A stretch of DNA of 29,381 nt, from positions 1 through 29,381 of the IMG/VR virus record IMGVR_UViG_3300043395_002445, one strand, 5' to 3'. This DNA is from a virus. A program made the translations under genes and the position numbers. Every line of letters begins with the position of its first letter. Within the stretch, counting starts at the first letter, position 1. Of this stretch, positions 7,616 to 13,433 are shown in pieces. The notes below the pieces were generated by a model, which was given only the letters and a program-made list of their open reading frames with translations, was not told the origin of the DNA and did not search any database.

Positions 7616-7842
7616 ACACTGATCCAGTTAAACATTGTGACCTGTATAAGGACGAAGGCTGTGCCCATGTAGATGGTTTTCTATGTGATTATGAAACCTG
7701 TGAAATGCGTCTGGATTACCACACTGAGAAAATCCTGAGAAAGGCTCTTCTAAGAAGTGGCAAGGTAATCCATAAAGGGTTCCTGAGGAAAAATCCTGAG
7801 GAGAAAAAAATTGAAAATCCTGATTTTGGCCCCAGAAAATAA
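7612..7842 (+). CDS. Small Cys-containing protein, 76 aa
   Basis: ATGA overlap with the previous gene. The N-terminal half has spaced Cys and His (KHCDLYKDEGCAHVDGFLCDYETCEMR), which could bind a metal, then a basic C-terminal tail (RKALLRSGKVIHKGFLRKNPEEKK). No recognised family. Last rightward gene before the strand switch. Confidence 0.6.
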   Translation: MNTDPVKHCDLYKDEGCAHVDGFLCDYETCEMRLDYHTEKILRKALLRSGKVIHKGFLRKNPEEKKIENPDFGPRK

Positions 7843-7942
7843 AAAATGGAAAAAAAGAGTTTGACCTGGTGGAGCTTTTTTAGCTAATCGCTTACCTACG
7901 GCGCCCCCACCCCATCGGCTAACAGCGATCCAGAGAGCAGCC

Positions 7943-7976
7943 AAAAAAAGGGAGACCAGCACCAGACTGGTCTCCC
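7943..7976 (-). terminator. Intrinsic terminator for the leftward genes
   Basis: A perfect 10-bp stem, GGGAGACCAG (7950-7959) and CTGGTCTCCC (7967-7976), with a 7-base loop. On the minus strand it is followed by seven T (A7 at 7943-7949), the classical intrinsic terminator layout, 47 bases past the stop at 8023. Read rightward there is no U-tract. Bases 7843-7942 hold no gene I can support. Confidence 0.9.
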
Positions 7977-8022
7977 AAACCCCCCATCCAGCCGAGCCTC
8001 AAGGGGGAGAGCGAATTCAATA

Positions 8023-8667
8023 TTAAGCAGCGACAGCCAACCGAATAACCTTGGCCATTTTCTTTCCGTGAGCAATGTATCCAATGACTGGCACCTGCTT
8101 ATCATAGCAAGCACGGCAGTCCAAGCATTTTCCGCCTTGCTGTGGTGCTTGGCATACAGTAACACCAGCAGGCACTGGTGCACCTTCGGGAATGATAGTG
8201 CTACCATGCACGCCTTTGGTGAAAGTGCCATCCACAGCATCGGAGCTAAAGCGCACCATTACATTGTCCAGTGCTTGCATTTTAGCAATGACGTCTTGGA
8301 ATTTTGGAAATTTAGCCATGCGGGTTGGCAACCAGTGCTTGGTGTTAGGGGTTGCTTCCATAACAGCGAGCATTTTATTTGCAAGCTCTAGGGAGTACAT
8401 ATCCCCAGAATCAAACCAACGGAAGTGCTTTTCTTTTTTCAGAGCAGCAACCATATCGCTGGTCCAACCTTCACGTTTGGCGTCCTGCTTATTGTCGAAG
8501 CGGACTTTTTTGGTATCGGGAAAATTGTAGCAACCAGTGGTAGCATAGCAACCAGAGCAAGCAGGCACCAGCTCACCGTCAGGACCAACCGAACCGGGGC
8601 AGGTTTCAACAGCTTGCAAGGACCAGCTCTTGGTGCCAAGCTTGGCGGTTTTGGATAATTTTAACAT
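8023..8667 (-). CDS. Cys-rich GP88-like phage protein
   Basis: 214 aa; CAGGAGCGAAAATG start context. Cysteine clusters: CPGS...CSGCYATTGCYN (about 23-48) and CQAPQQGGKCLDCRACYDKQVP near the end. A middle block SGDMYSLELANKMLAVMEATPNTKHWLPTRM recalls GP88 (mycobacteriophage gene 88) and DUF5131-type phage proteins. CxxCYA-like motifs suggest metal binding, possibly an iron-sulfur or zinc site, but there is no classical radical-SAM CxxxCxxC. Codon use is richer in G/C than the rightward neighbours. Function unknown. Confidence 0.75.
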   Translation of the reverse strand: MLKLSKTAKLGTKSWSLQAVETCPGSVGPDGELVPACSGCYATTGCYNFPDTKKVRFDNKQDAKREGWTSDMVAALKKEKHFRWFDSGDMYSLELANKMLAVMEATPNTKHWLPTRMAKFPKFQDVIAKMQALDNVMVRFSSDAVDGTFTKGVHGSTIIPEGAPVPAGVTVCQAPQQGGKCLDCRACYDKQVPVIGYIAHGKKMAKVIRLAVAA

Positions 8668-8696
8668 TTTCGCTCCTGTTTTTTACTATGGAATGG

Positions 8697-8724
8697 AGTA
8701 TACACGAACCAATGAAAATGGCAA
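8697..8724 (-). promoter_or_regulatory. Sigma70 promoter for the GP88-like gene
   Basis: On the minus strand: TTGCCA (8719-8724), 16-bp spacer, TATACT (8697-8702). AAAAAAGTATTAGG precedes the -35 and TGCTGGA lies further upstream, as at the other module promoters here. Leader to the ATG at 8667 is about 25 bases. Confidence 0.85.
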
Positions 8725-8751
8725 CCTAATACTTTTTTATTCCAGCAAACC

Positions 8752-8850
8752 TTATGGTCTCCAGTATACCATGTCCAACACCAACACCAACAAAGCGGCT
8801 ACGTATACCAAAGTGTACGCCCAAAATGTCACCTTATGAAAATCCAACAT
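8752..8850 (-). CDS. 32-residue single-pass membrane peptide
   Basis: A start preceded by AGGAGAG, 32 codons and a TAA. The product begins MLDFHKVTFWAYTLVY and continues through a hydrophobic helix (VAALLVLVLDMVYW) to RP. It has its own promoter and is followed directly by the next promoter. The short, coherent, hydrophobic frame with a good ribosome site is credible, but no family is recognisable. Confidence 0.6.
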   Translation of the reverse strand: MLDFHKVTFWAYTLVYVAALLVLVLDMVYWRP

Positions 8851-8878
8851 GCTTGCTCTCCTGATTTACTATGGGTGT

Positions 8879-8907
8879 ACTATATCAAAAACCGAACGGA
8901 CTGGCAA
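8879..8907 (-). promoter_or_regulatory. Sigma70 promoter for the 32-aa peptide
   Basis: On the minus strand: TTGCCA (8902-8907), 17-bp spacer, TATAGT (8879-8884), with the -10 and downstream bases (TTTTTGATATAGTACACCCATAGT) matching the promoter at 9672-9700 except for a few bases. It lacks the AAGTATTAGG upstream element. Confidence 0.8.
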
Positions 8908-8936
8908 CCATTGTCGACCAATCCGGTGGGTTATTT

Positions 8937-8977
8937 GGTCCCAATTTTGCAGGGACCGCCTTCGGGGATCCGATCCC
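8937..8977. repeat. Two consecutive inverted repeats downstream of the coiled-coil gene
   Basis: GGTCCC (8937-8942) / GGGACC (8952-8957) with a 9-base loop, and GGGATC (8965-8970) / GATCCC (8972-8977) around one base. They lie just past the stop of the leftward gene at 8984. No U-tract follows, so they may be transcript-end structures rather than an intrinsic terminator. Confidence 0.45.
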
Positions 8978-8983
8978 TCTGGC

Positions 8984-9346
8984 TTAAGCGCTTGCCTTTG
9001 CTTTGCGATCCATGATAGCCTTAGCAATGGCGTTATCTTCAGCACCGAATTTTGTAACCACAGCTTTGCTGGGACGCTTCGCAGCTTTGATAGCTTTCAC
9101 ACCTACAGGCGCTGCTTGTTTTTCGAGCAGCTTTTGCAGGCGGGCTTGTGTCTTAGCAATTGCTGCTTCACGTTTGACCTGAGCAGCTGCAGCTTTCGCT
9201 TCCTTGGCTACCTGCTTTTCTGCTCGCTTTTGCTCTCGTTCAACCTTAACACCAACAGCAAGGCGTTGGACCTCGAGCTTTGCATTAGCGAGAGCGATAC
9301 GGGCAGCTTTCAGAGAAGCTTCCAATTTTGAGGGAGATTTTGACAT
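8984..9346 (-). CDS. Lys/Ala-rich coiled-coil protein, 120 aa
   Basis: ATG 9346 has AAAGGA eight bases upstream; an upstream ATG at 9406 would lie inside the promoter and is rejected. The protein is a long amphipathic helix (SKLEASLKAARIALANAKLEVQRL, EREQKRAEKQVAKEAKAAAAQVKREAAIAKTQARLQKLLEKQ) with a basic C-terminus (KAIKAAKRPSKAVV). This is typical of coiled coils and of histone-H1-like DNA-binding tails. No family can be named. Codon use is more GC-rich than the rightward genes. Confidence 0.7.
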   Translation of the reverse strand: MSKSPSKLEASLKAARIALANAKLEVQRLAVGVKVEREQKRAEKQVAKEAKAAAAQVKREAAIAKTQARLQKLLEKQAAPVGVKAIKAAKRPSKAVVTKFGAEDNAIAKAIMDRKAKASA

Positions 9347-9377
9347 TTTTTGTCCTTTCAAATTCAACATGGGATGG

Positions 9378-9406
9378 AGTATAACCGAAAATTGCCGATT
9401 AGGCAA
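9378..9406 (-). promoter_or_regulatory. Sigma70 promoter for the coiled-coil gene
   Basis: On the minus strand: TTGCCT (9401-9406), 17-bp spacer, TATACT (9378-9383). AAAAAAGTTCTCAGG precedes it and TGCTGGAA lies upstream. The -35 overlaps the stop codon of the upstream leftward gene (TTGCCTAA), and a 5-bp inverted repeat TTGCC/GGCAA surrounds it. Confidence 0.85.
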
Positions 9407-9641
9407 CCTGAGAACTTTTTTCTTCCAGCATTTTGCTCAAGATATATTTGGCGATATTAATCTGCTGGCGTGCTTGGTTCTGGGTTTGAGCGGTATTGCA
9501 CGCCATGAGCTCTTGAGCATCCGACAGCACGCTCATAGCAACCATTTCCAAACCAGACAAGCGAGCGGTCAAACCGTTACAATATTCCTGCTCGATATCT
9601 GCTTGGCTCATACCGTAGCACTGCTTTTCGAATTCCGTCAT
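9399..9641 (-). CDS. Helical protein, 80 aa
   Basis: GGAGCGAAAATG start context, like the GP88-like gene. The sequence is helical and compact, with three Cys (CYGM, EYCNG, MACNT), a KQCYGMSQADIEQEYCNG opening and a C-terminal helix QARQQINIAKYILSKMLEEK. No membrane segment, no recognised family. It is the leftward gene nearest the divergent region. Confidence 0.7.
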   Translation of the reverse strand: MTEFEKQCYGMSQADIEQEYCNGLTARLSGLEMVAMSVLSDAQELMACNTAQTQNQARQQINIAKYILSKMLEEKSSQVA

Positions 9642-9671
9642 TTTCGCTCCTGTTCAATTGACTATGGGTGT

Positions 9672-9700
9672 ACTATATCAAAAACCTAGGCAATTGGCAA
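9672..9700 (-). promoter_or_regulatory. Sigma70 promoter of the 80-aa gene
   Basis: On the minus strand: TTGCCA (9695-9700), 17-bp spacer, TATAGT (9672-9677), preceded by AATAAAGTATTAGG and TGCTGGAGT. It fires leftward out of the divergent region and is almost the same module as the promoter at 8697-8724. Confidence 0.88.
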
Positions 9701-9740
9701 CCTAATACTTTATTACTCCAGCAGACCGGTCGACAATCGC

Positions 9741-9768
9741 TTGACGGATCCAGCAGGACGTGTATAAT
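9741..9768 (+). promoter_or_regulatory. Rightward promoter without a clear gene
   Basis: TTGACG (9741-9746), 16-bp spacer, TATAAT (9763-9768). Only a 19-codon frame (9795-9854) follows, so the transcript may be an untranslated RNA or a primer for the candidate origin. No intrinsic terminator is obvious downstream. Confidence 0.6.
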
Positions 9769-9808
9769 TGAACCATTCGAAAGCAGGACTGGGATGCACA
9801 CGGAGCCT

Positions 9809-9895
9809 GCACAAATGAAAACAAAAGCACTCAGCAACCAACAGGAATTGTAAACTTTTTTCTGACCGGGGCGCACAAATTGAAAACAAAAGCAC
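9809..9895 (+). repeat. Direct repeat pair (iteron-like)
   Basis: A 22-base unit at 9809-9830 (starts GCACAAAT, ends AAAAGCAC) recurs at 9873-9895 with one extra T, 64 bases apart. A shorter related string (ATGAAAACAAAA) appears at 10215. Such repeats are usual at replication or recombination sites. Confidence 0.55.
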
Positions 9896-10086
9896 ACAAA
9901 ATCACACGGAAATGCTCTGAGTTGCTCTGTAATGCTAAAAGATTATATGCCGCTCCCAAACTAAGTCCCAATTCTTACATGGACCTTGCGATTCATAATG
10001 CGAAATTATTACACTTTTTTGCACTTTTTAACACCAAAGCATTCCAACCAATTCCTAATACTTTTTTCTTATATCACACCAAAAAG

Positions 10087-10118
10087 TTATCCACAGCATA
10101 TCCACAGGTTTATGCACA
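10087..10118 (+). promoter_or_regulatory. Cluster of three DnaA-box-like 9-mers
   Basis: Two perfect matches to TTATNCACA (TTATCCACA, TTATGCACA) flank one that differs in its first base (ATATCCACA). All are in the same direction with about one helical turn between starts, which suits cooperative DnaA binding. Chance of such spacing in a 30-base stretch is low, but I have not computed it. Confidence 0.65.
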
Positions 10119-10179
10119 CCTCCAGGTGAGTGTATACTAAGGTTCTCAAGCATTTTGCTGTAATACTATAGCATTATGC

Positions 10180-10208
10180 TTGCCATTGTCTCTGCTTTTT
10201 GATATAGT
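10180..10208 (+). promoter_or_regulatory. Rightward early promoter with palindromes
   Basis: TTGCCA (10180-10185), 17-bp spacer, TATAGT (10203-10208); the spacer end and -10 (TTTTTGATATAGTACAC) are the same as at the leftward 8879 and 9672 promoters. Two near-identical palindromes, AGCATTTTGCT (10149-10159) and AGCATTATGCT (10170-10180), lie 21 bp apart just upstream and could be operators. Confidence 0.85.
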
Positions 10209-10238
10209 ACACGCATGAAAACAAAAAACGAGCGAAAC

Positions 10239-10382
10239 ATGAAAATGTATACTTTGGTATTCACTGAGGCGGAATTAGAACTAATTTATGACCAGTTGAA
10301 TATTGTAGAACTTTATGATGATTCTGAGGAAAACTTAGAACTTTGTAATTCAATTAATGATAAAATCGCAAAGGCAGAGTAA
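10239..10382 (+). CDS. Small acidic early protein, 47 aa
   Basis: First gene of the rightward early block. ATG 10239 follows GAGCGAAAC; an in-frame ATG at 10215 is so near the -10 that it would be nearly leaderless. Sequence MKMYTLVFTEAELELIYDQL with an acidic C-terminal helix (EENLELCNSINDKIAKAE). Unknown function. The next gene starts two bases after the stop. Confidence 0.6.
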   Translation: MKMYTLVFTEAELELIYDQLNIVELYDDSEENLELCNSINDKIAKAE

Positions 10383-10384
10383 AA

Positions 10385-10594
10385 ATGAAACAGTTTGTAT
10401 TACTTTTGGATAATGTAGATATTGAGTATACAGGATATTTCAAAAATGAGAAGGAATGTATTAAGTATACGAAAAAGCGTTACGGTTCTAGTGCGGATTT
10501 ACTACTAATTCGTGCAGTTTATCCAAAACTGGAAAATGTATACTTTTCAGTTAAAACAGGAAAGGTTGTTAATACGGAGGTTGTAAATGGGTAA
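10385..10594 (+). CDS. Hypothetical protein, 69 aa
   Basis: A short beta-alpha-beta-like protein (MKQFVLLLDNVDIEYTGYFKNEKECIKYTKKRYG, then LLLIRAVYPKLENVYFSV). Overlaps the next gene by eight bases. No recognised family; typical small early phage gene. Confidence 0.6.
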   Translation: MKQFVLLLDNVDIEYTGYFKNEKECIKYTKKRYGSSADLLLIRAVYPKLENVYFSVKTGKVVNTEVVNG

Positions 10595-10778
10595 AATGTC
10601 AGAAATTATTATTACTCTGGGTGAGTATGAGGAAAACCTGCACGCTTTTGGACATGGCGATCCGTTGGTTCAGGTGATGAAACGAGAACTTTTAGGTTAC
10701 GATATTCAAGATGTGAATGATATGGTTCGTGCTATTGACCTCGAATTTGATACTATCGTTTTCAATATGCACGGTTAA
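10587..10778 (+). CDS. Hypothetical protein, 63 aa
   Basis: The ATG has GAGG about six bases upstream (GAGGTTGTAAATG). Product MGKMSEIIITLGEYEENLHAFG... with acidic helix VNDMVRAIDLEFDTIVF. Soluble, unknown. Last gene before the 10859 promoter. Confidence 0.6.
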   Translation: MGKMSEIIITLGEYEENLHAFGHGDPLVQVMKRELLGYDIQDVNDMVRAIDLEFDTIVFNMHG

Positions 10779-10788
10779 TTCATAGGTT

Positions 10789-10817
10789 AGTATTCACTAA
10801 TTCGTAAGGTGAATACT
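10789..10817. repeat. 9-bp inverted repeat after the first early operon
   Basis: AGTATTCAC (10789-10797) and GTGAATACT (10809-10817) with an 11-base loop, followed by TTAG. It lies between the 10778 stop and the next promoter. Only two extra T follow, so it may be a weak terminator or an operator. Confidence 0.5.
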
Positions 10818-10858
10818 TTAGTTCTCCAGTCAGGTGCTAGAGTATTAAAGTATTCAGG

Positions 10859-10886
10859 TTGCCTTTTAGGTAGATTCTGGTATAAT
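10859..10886 (+). promoter_or_regulatory. Early promoter, repeated module
   Basis: TTGCCT (10859-10864), 16-bp spacer, TATAAT (10881-10886). Upstream reads TGCTAGAGTATTAAAGTATTCAGG, close to the leftward module TGCTGGAGTAATAAAGTATTAGG. Leader to ATG 10913 is about 26 bases. Confidence 0.88.
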
Positions 10887-10912
10887 TGATGTTTTATTGA
10901 TGAGGTAAAAAA

Positions 10913-11140
10913 ATGACAGTTCGCATTTTTACAGAAGCAGAAGCGTTTGAATCGTTTGACATTATGTTGGACGATTGTGAAGATGAGGTAACAATTTGCG
11001 GGTATACTTATTCAGCATCCGAAGCATTCAAGCGAGTTGATCCTATTGCATACCGTCAGGCAGCATTGGATTGGTTCGATTCTATGGCGGAAGATGGTGA
11101 ATATTTTGTCGAAGGTTATACCGATAGCGAGGTGCAATAA
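10913..11140 (+). CDS. Acidic early protein, 75 aa
   Basis: Sequence MTVRIFTEAEAFESFDIMLDDCEDEVTICGYTYSASEAFKRVDPIAYRQAALDWFDSMAEDGEYFV. Acidic and globular-looking, with a YTYSASEAFKRVDPIAYRQA segment that looks like a conserved small phage protein. Function unknown. The stop overlaps the next start (TAATG). Confidence 0.7.
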   Translation: MTVRIFTEAEAFESFDIMLDDCEDEVTICGYTYSASEAFKRVDPIAYRQAALDWFDSMAEDGEYFVEGYTDSEVQ

Positions 11141-11310
11141 TGCGTGAAATGATGGATTATGCTACAGGTAAAAGTGCTTTGATTGATGAGGTTATCGACC
11201 AAATCAAGCTGGATATTGCCAATGGCGATGTGACGGCATTAGAAGAAATGTTGGTATTTTTGGATAATAAAACTTTGCAAAACTATTTGCCTGAGGTGGA
11301 TAATGGATAA
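11140..11310 (+). CDS. Small early protein, 56 aa
   Basis: Begins in the preceding stop codon. MREMMDYATGKSALIDEVIDQIKLDIANGDVTALEEMLVFLDNK is a helical, acidic sequence; the LIDEVIDQIKxDIxxGDxTALEEML pattern is common in small phage proteins of unknown role. Overlaps the next start by eight bases. Confidence 0.65.
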   Translation: MREMMDYATGKSALIDEVIDQIKLDIANGDVTALEEMLVFLDNKTLQNYLPEVDNG

Positions 11311-11473
11311 AATTACCAAAGATAAATTGGTGCAAAAGTTGGAATATGCTCAGATGATATTGGCTGAGGTATACGATTATGCCTGCAAGAACGGTTTGGA
11401 TGAGGTAGAGCATTCACTGTCGGTCGCTGATAGTTGCATAATTGGTGCTTTGGATGTAATTGAGGTAAAATAA
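11303..11473 (+). CDS. Small early protein, 56 aa
   Basis: MDKITKDKLVQKLEYAQMILAEVYDYACKNGLDEVEHSLSVADSCIIGALDVIEVK; two amphipathic helices. GAGG lies a few bases upstream of the ATG. Unknown. Its stop overlaps the next ATG (TAATG). Confidence 0.65.
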   Translation: MDKITKDKLVQKLEYAQMILAEVYDYACKNGLDEVEHSLSVADSCIIGALDVIEVK

Positions 11474-11682
11474 TGGGTTGGAATAAAGATAATTCAACGG
11501 TAAAAGGTTTATATCTGGATGAATATCCAGTGACAGGTGTGGTTATTGAGTCCCGTGTAAAATACGGCGGCGATGTGTCCTATTGGATTAAATTGGATGA
11601 ACCATTATACCTTTTCCATACATTCCGTGATACCGTGTCATTGACGGAAAATCAAATAACCCACGATTTTGGAATAAAATAA
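11473..11682 (+). CDS. Small beta-rich protein, 69 aa
   Basis: Sequence GLYLDEYPVTGVVIESRVKYGGDVSYWIKLDEPLYLFHTFRDTVSLTENQ is strand-rich, SH3-like or OB-like in feel, but no family is certain. TAATG overlaps on both ends show tight coupling to neighbours. Confidence 0.65.
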   Translation: MGWNKDNSTVKGLYLDEYPVTGVVIESRVKYGGDVSYWIKLDEPLYLFHTFRDTVSLTENQITHDFGIK

Positions 11683-11951
11683 TGAATGAACGAATTAAAG
11701 AATTGGCTGTGCAGGCTGACTTGCTAATTAAAAAAACTAATGGTGATGAATTCCGATATGGTAATTTTGATCCAAAGTTTCAAAAGTTCGCCGAGTTGCT
11801 TATTCAGGAAATGCACAAAAAGGTAATCGCCTCTATTCTAATCACCGATGTAGTCATGGAAGAAAAAGGTCAAGTGCCGACCTCCGAAGATTACATCCGT
11901 GCTATTAACAACGATTTTGGAGTAATTGAAGATGCAAGCATATCTGGATAA
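11682..11951 (+). CDS. NERIKELA-type phage protein, 89 aa
   Basis: Opens MNERIKELAVQADLLIKK and has PKFQKFAELLIQEMHKKV, a recurring pattern (NERIKELA plus FAELI) in many phage proteins of unknown function, sometimes next to nucleotide-metabolism genes. C-terminus acidic. Overlaps the next start by 20 bases. Confidence 0.7.
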   Translation: MNERIKELAVQADLLIKKTNGDEFRYGNFDPKFQKFAELLIQEMHKKVIASILITDVVMEEKGQVPTSEDYIRAINNDFGVIEDASISG

Positions 11952-12246
11952 AATCACAACCTGTGGTATGGGATATTGGTCTGATGTAATCAAGGAAGTG
12001 AAAACTGTTGGTTATACGGTTGATGCCAGTTCCATTTATTTTGGTGAATTGCGTGTATATTTCGACACCAAAACATGGAATGTTGATGAGGACGGCCTAA
12101 TCTATACTGACGATGCCTTTTTGGAATCAATTCGTGTAGCATTTGGCACCAATGATATTGAATACTCTGAGCAGGGTATGCAAGGCGATGATTTTGTATC
12201 TTTTGATGTTGGCAGTGAATTTTTGAATATGTATGAAGGAGCATAA
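11932..12246 (+). CDS. Hypothetical protein, 104 aa
   Basis: I chose ATG 11932 because GGAG (11919-11922) is nine bases upstream; the TTG at 11926 lies too near. MQAYLDKITTCGMGYWSDVIKEVKTVGYTVDASSIYFGELRVYFDTKTW is an alpha/beta sequence, then acidic. No family recognised. Confidence 0.65.
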   Translation: MQAYLDKITTCGMGYWSDVIKEVKTVGYTVDASSIYFGELRVYFDTKTWNVDEDGLIYTDDAFLESIRVAFGTNDIEYSEQGMQGDDFVSFDVGSEFLNMYEGA

Positions 12247-12468
12247 ATGAAACGCAAATTGCCTTTTGATTGTATGATTTTGGACACCGAACCAGTAATG
12301 GTGAAAAACCCATTTTCAGGGGAGTCCTGTATGTTGGAACCTGATGCTGTTGCAGTATATGATTGCATCAGCGGTGCCAATATGATTGGTGATTATAAAA
12401 CCGTCCGCAAAGGTTTGGATTGGTTTAGAAAATTCTTCCCGCAAGAATATATGGTTTTGTTGGATTGA
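12247..12468 (+). CDS. Hypothetical protein, 73 aa
   Basis: Directly abuts the previous stop. MKRKLPFDCMILDTEPVMVKNPFSGESCMLEPDAVAVYDCISGANM, with YDCISGANMIGDYKTVRKGLDWFRKFFPQEY, looks like a compact conserved small phage protein. Function unknown. Confidence 0.65.
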   Translation: MKRKLPFDCMILDTEPVMVKNPFSGESCMLEPDAVAVYDCISGANMIGDYKTVRKGLDWFRKFFPQEYMVLLD

Positions 12469-12481
12469 TAAAAAAGGAAAA

Positions 12482-12676
12482 ATGATGGAAAATGTGAAAA
12501 ATGATTTTCAATGGGGTTTGATGATTGGTCATTTGCGTGGTATTCAATTCAATAATTTTGGATTGCACCAGATTGCTCAGTTGTCATGTGGTGAAGTTAC
12601 CGAAACACACCAATATCCATTGCTGACCAATCGGTTGTATACACCCACCGTGATGGAGAGATTTGCAGCAATGTAA
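12482..12676 (+). CDS. Hypothetical protein, 64 aa
   Basis: ATG 12482 is preceded by AAGGA about four bases upstream, so it is chosen over a longer in-frame frame starting at 12386 that runs inside the previous gene. MMENVKNDFQWGLMIGHLRGIQFNNFGLHQIAQLSCGEVTET. Soluble, unknown. Last of the 10.9-12.7 kb operon. Confidence 0.6.
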   Translation: MMENVKNDFQWGLMIGHLRGIQFNNFGLHQIAQLSCGEVTETHQYPLLTNRLYTPTVMERFAAM

Positions 12677-12719
12677 TACTTTTGTTTTCAAAAGACTCCT
12701 AGGTCGATCCTGACCAGCT

Positions 12720-12739
12720 GGATGAGCATGGACTCATCC
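12720..12739. terminator. Stem-loop after early operon
   Basis: GGATGAG (12720-12726) / CTCATCC (12733-12739) with a 6-base loop, plus a nearby CTTTTG/CAAAAG repeat (12679-12694). It sits 44 bases after the stop at 12676. No U-tract follows on the plus strand; a factor-dependent terminator is possible. Confidence 0.4.
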
Positions 12740-12809
12740 AAAACTGTCCAGCGATTTTGGTGTTAGAACTTTAGTATTACTACTGGAAAATGGAATACTT
12801 TTGTCTGAA

Positions 12810-12837
12810 TTGACAATAGGTCCAAAACCTGTATAAT
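12810..12837 (+). promoter_or_regulatory. Sigma70 promoter
   Basis: TTGACA (12810-12815), 16-bp spacer, TATAAT (12832-12837). The upstream DNA carries AGTATTAC (12772-12779) and AATACTTTTG, variants of the early-module upstream element. Drives the 12869 gene. Confidence 0.85.
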
Positions 12838-12868
12838 CCAACCATTGACATTGTGAAAGGAATATATT

Positions 12869-13399
12869 ATGGAATTCAACGCAAGCGGTAATCCTACCGT
12901 TTCAGCATTGTATTTGGTCGACCGTGCCAAACAAGGCAAAGCATACCGCTATTTTAATGCAGACACCAACCAATGGGGTATGTGTGGTTTTGATATGAAT
13001 GAAGCATTAGATAATAAAGACAATCATAGCACCTATGATATTGTCGGTTTCTTCCCTTGGGTTGGTCCTTTGACTGGTCCTAATTTCAAGGCAAAATCAC
13101 CTGTTCATGTTGTTGCTGAAGATGCACCAAAGCAACCAAAAGCAAAAAAGGTTGCCCGTAAGATGGCACGCCAGCGCACTGCTGAAGTTGCACCCAAAGT
13201 CGCAAAAAATGCTGCACCTAAGAGTGTGGACAAAGCTGCAAAAATTGTGCATCCTGATGGCACCGTGTTCTATCGTGCTGACCGTCAAAAGTGGATTGCT
13301 ATGGCAAATGGCAAACAAGAAGCGGCACGACCAACTGCCGAAGCGTGTTTGGCATTTTTGAAGAAAAAATACAATATTGATGGTATTGTTTTGAAGTAA
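12869..13399 (+). CDS. Lys/Ala-linker protein, 176 aa
   Basis: AAAGGAA precedes the ATG. An N-terminal region (about 1-70) with SALYLVDRAKQGKAYRYFNADTNQWGMCG is followed by an Ala/Lys/Pro linker (about 85-125; KQPKAKKVARKMARQ) and a C-terminal segment (FYRADRQKWIAMANGKQEAARPTAEACLAFLKKKY) with a compact conserved look. The layout resembles two small domains on a basic tether, perhaps DNA or RNA binding. No family recognised. Single gene between two promoters. Confidence 0.7.
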   Translation: MEFNASGNPTVSALYLVDRAKQGKAYRYFNADTNQWGMCGFDMNEALDNKDNHSTYDIVGFFPWVGPLTGPNFKAKSPVHVVAEDAPKQPKAKKVARKMARQRTAEVAPKVAKNAAPKSVDKAAKIVHPDGTVFYRADRQKWIAMANGKQEAARPTAEACLAFLKKKYNIDGIVLK

Positions 13400-13402
13400 T
13401 GG

Positions 13403-13433
13403 TAATAATGGGCTTGCCAATAGTCCATTGTTA
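13403..13433 (+). repeat. Imperfect palindrome around the -35 box
   Basis: Arms 13403-13414 and 13422-13433 match in 10 of 12 positions; the two mismatches would be G-U wobbles in RNA, making a 12-bp stem. The loop is TGCCAAT, containing most of the -35. Similar design at 23337-23367. Confidence 0.6.

Larger units (their letters stand above)
9809..10138. other. Candidate replication origin region
   Basis: The divergent, gene-free segment combines the direct repeat pair, a rightward promoter just upstream, AT-rich DNA (about 9990-10085), and three sites at 10087-10095 (TTATCCACA), 10098-10106 (ATATCCACA, one mismatch) and 10110-10118 (TTATGCACA), starting 11 and 12 bases apart. TTATNCACA is the bacterial DnaA-box consensus. 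Transcription runs away on both sides. This arrangement resembles an origin, but activity is inferred. Confidence 0.55.

Noticed and set aside
7843-7942. Possible rightward terminator after the 7842 stop
   Set aside because: Only weak pairings (AGCT, ATCGCT/AGCGAT with a long loop) and no stem followed by a U-tract.
8849-9331. 160-aa plus-strand frame across the leftward genes
   Set aside because: Reverse-strand shadow: the minus-strand genes have promoters and ribosome sites, while this frame has none.
9795-9854. 19-codon frame behind the 9741 promoter
   Set aside because: Too short and lacks a convincing ribosome site; more likely part of an untranslated transcript.
10020-10060. Reverse-complement AAAAAAGTATTAGG without a following TTGCCA
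   Set aside because: Looks like a fragment of the leftward module, but no matching -35/-10 pair at proper spacing; perhaps a decayed copy.
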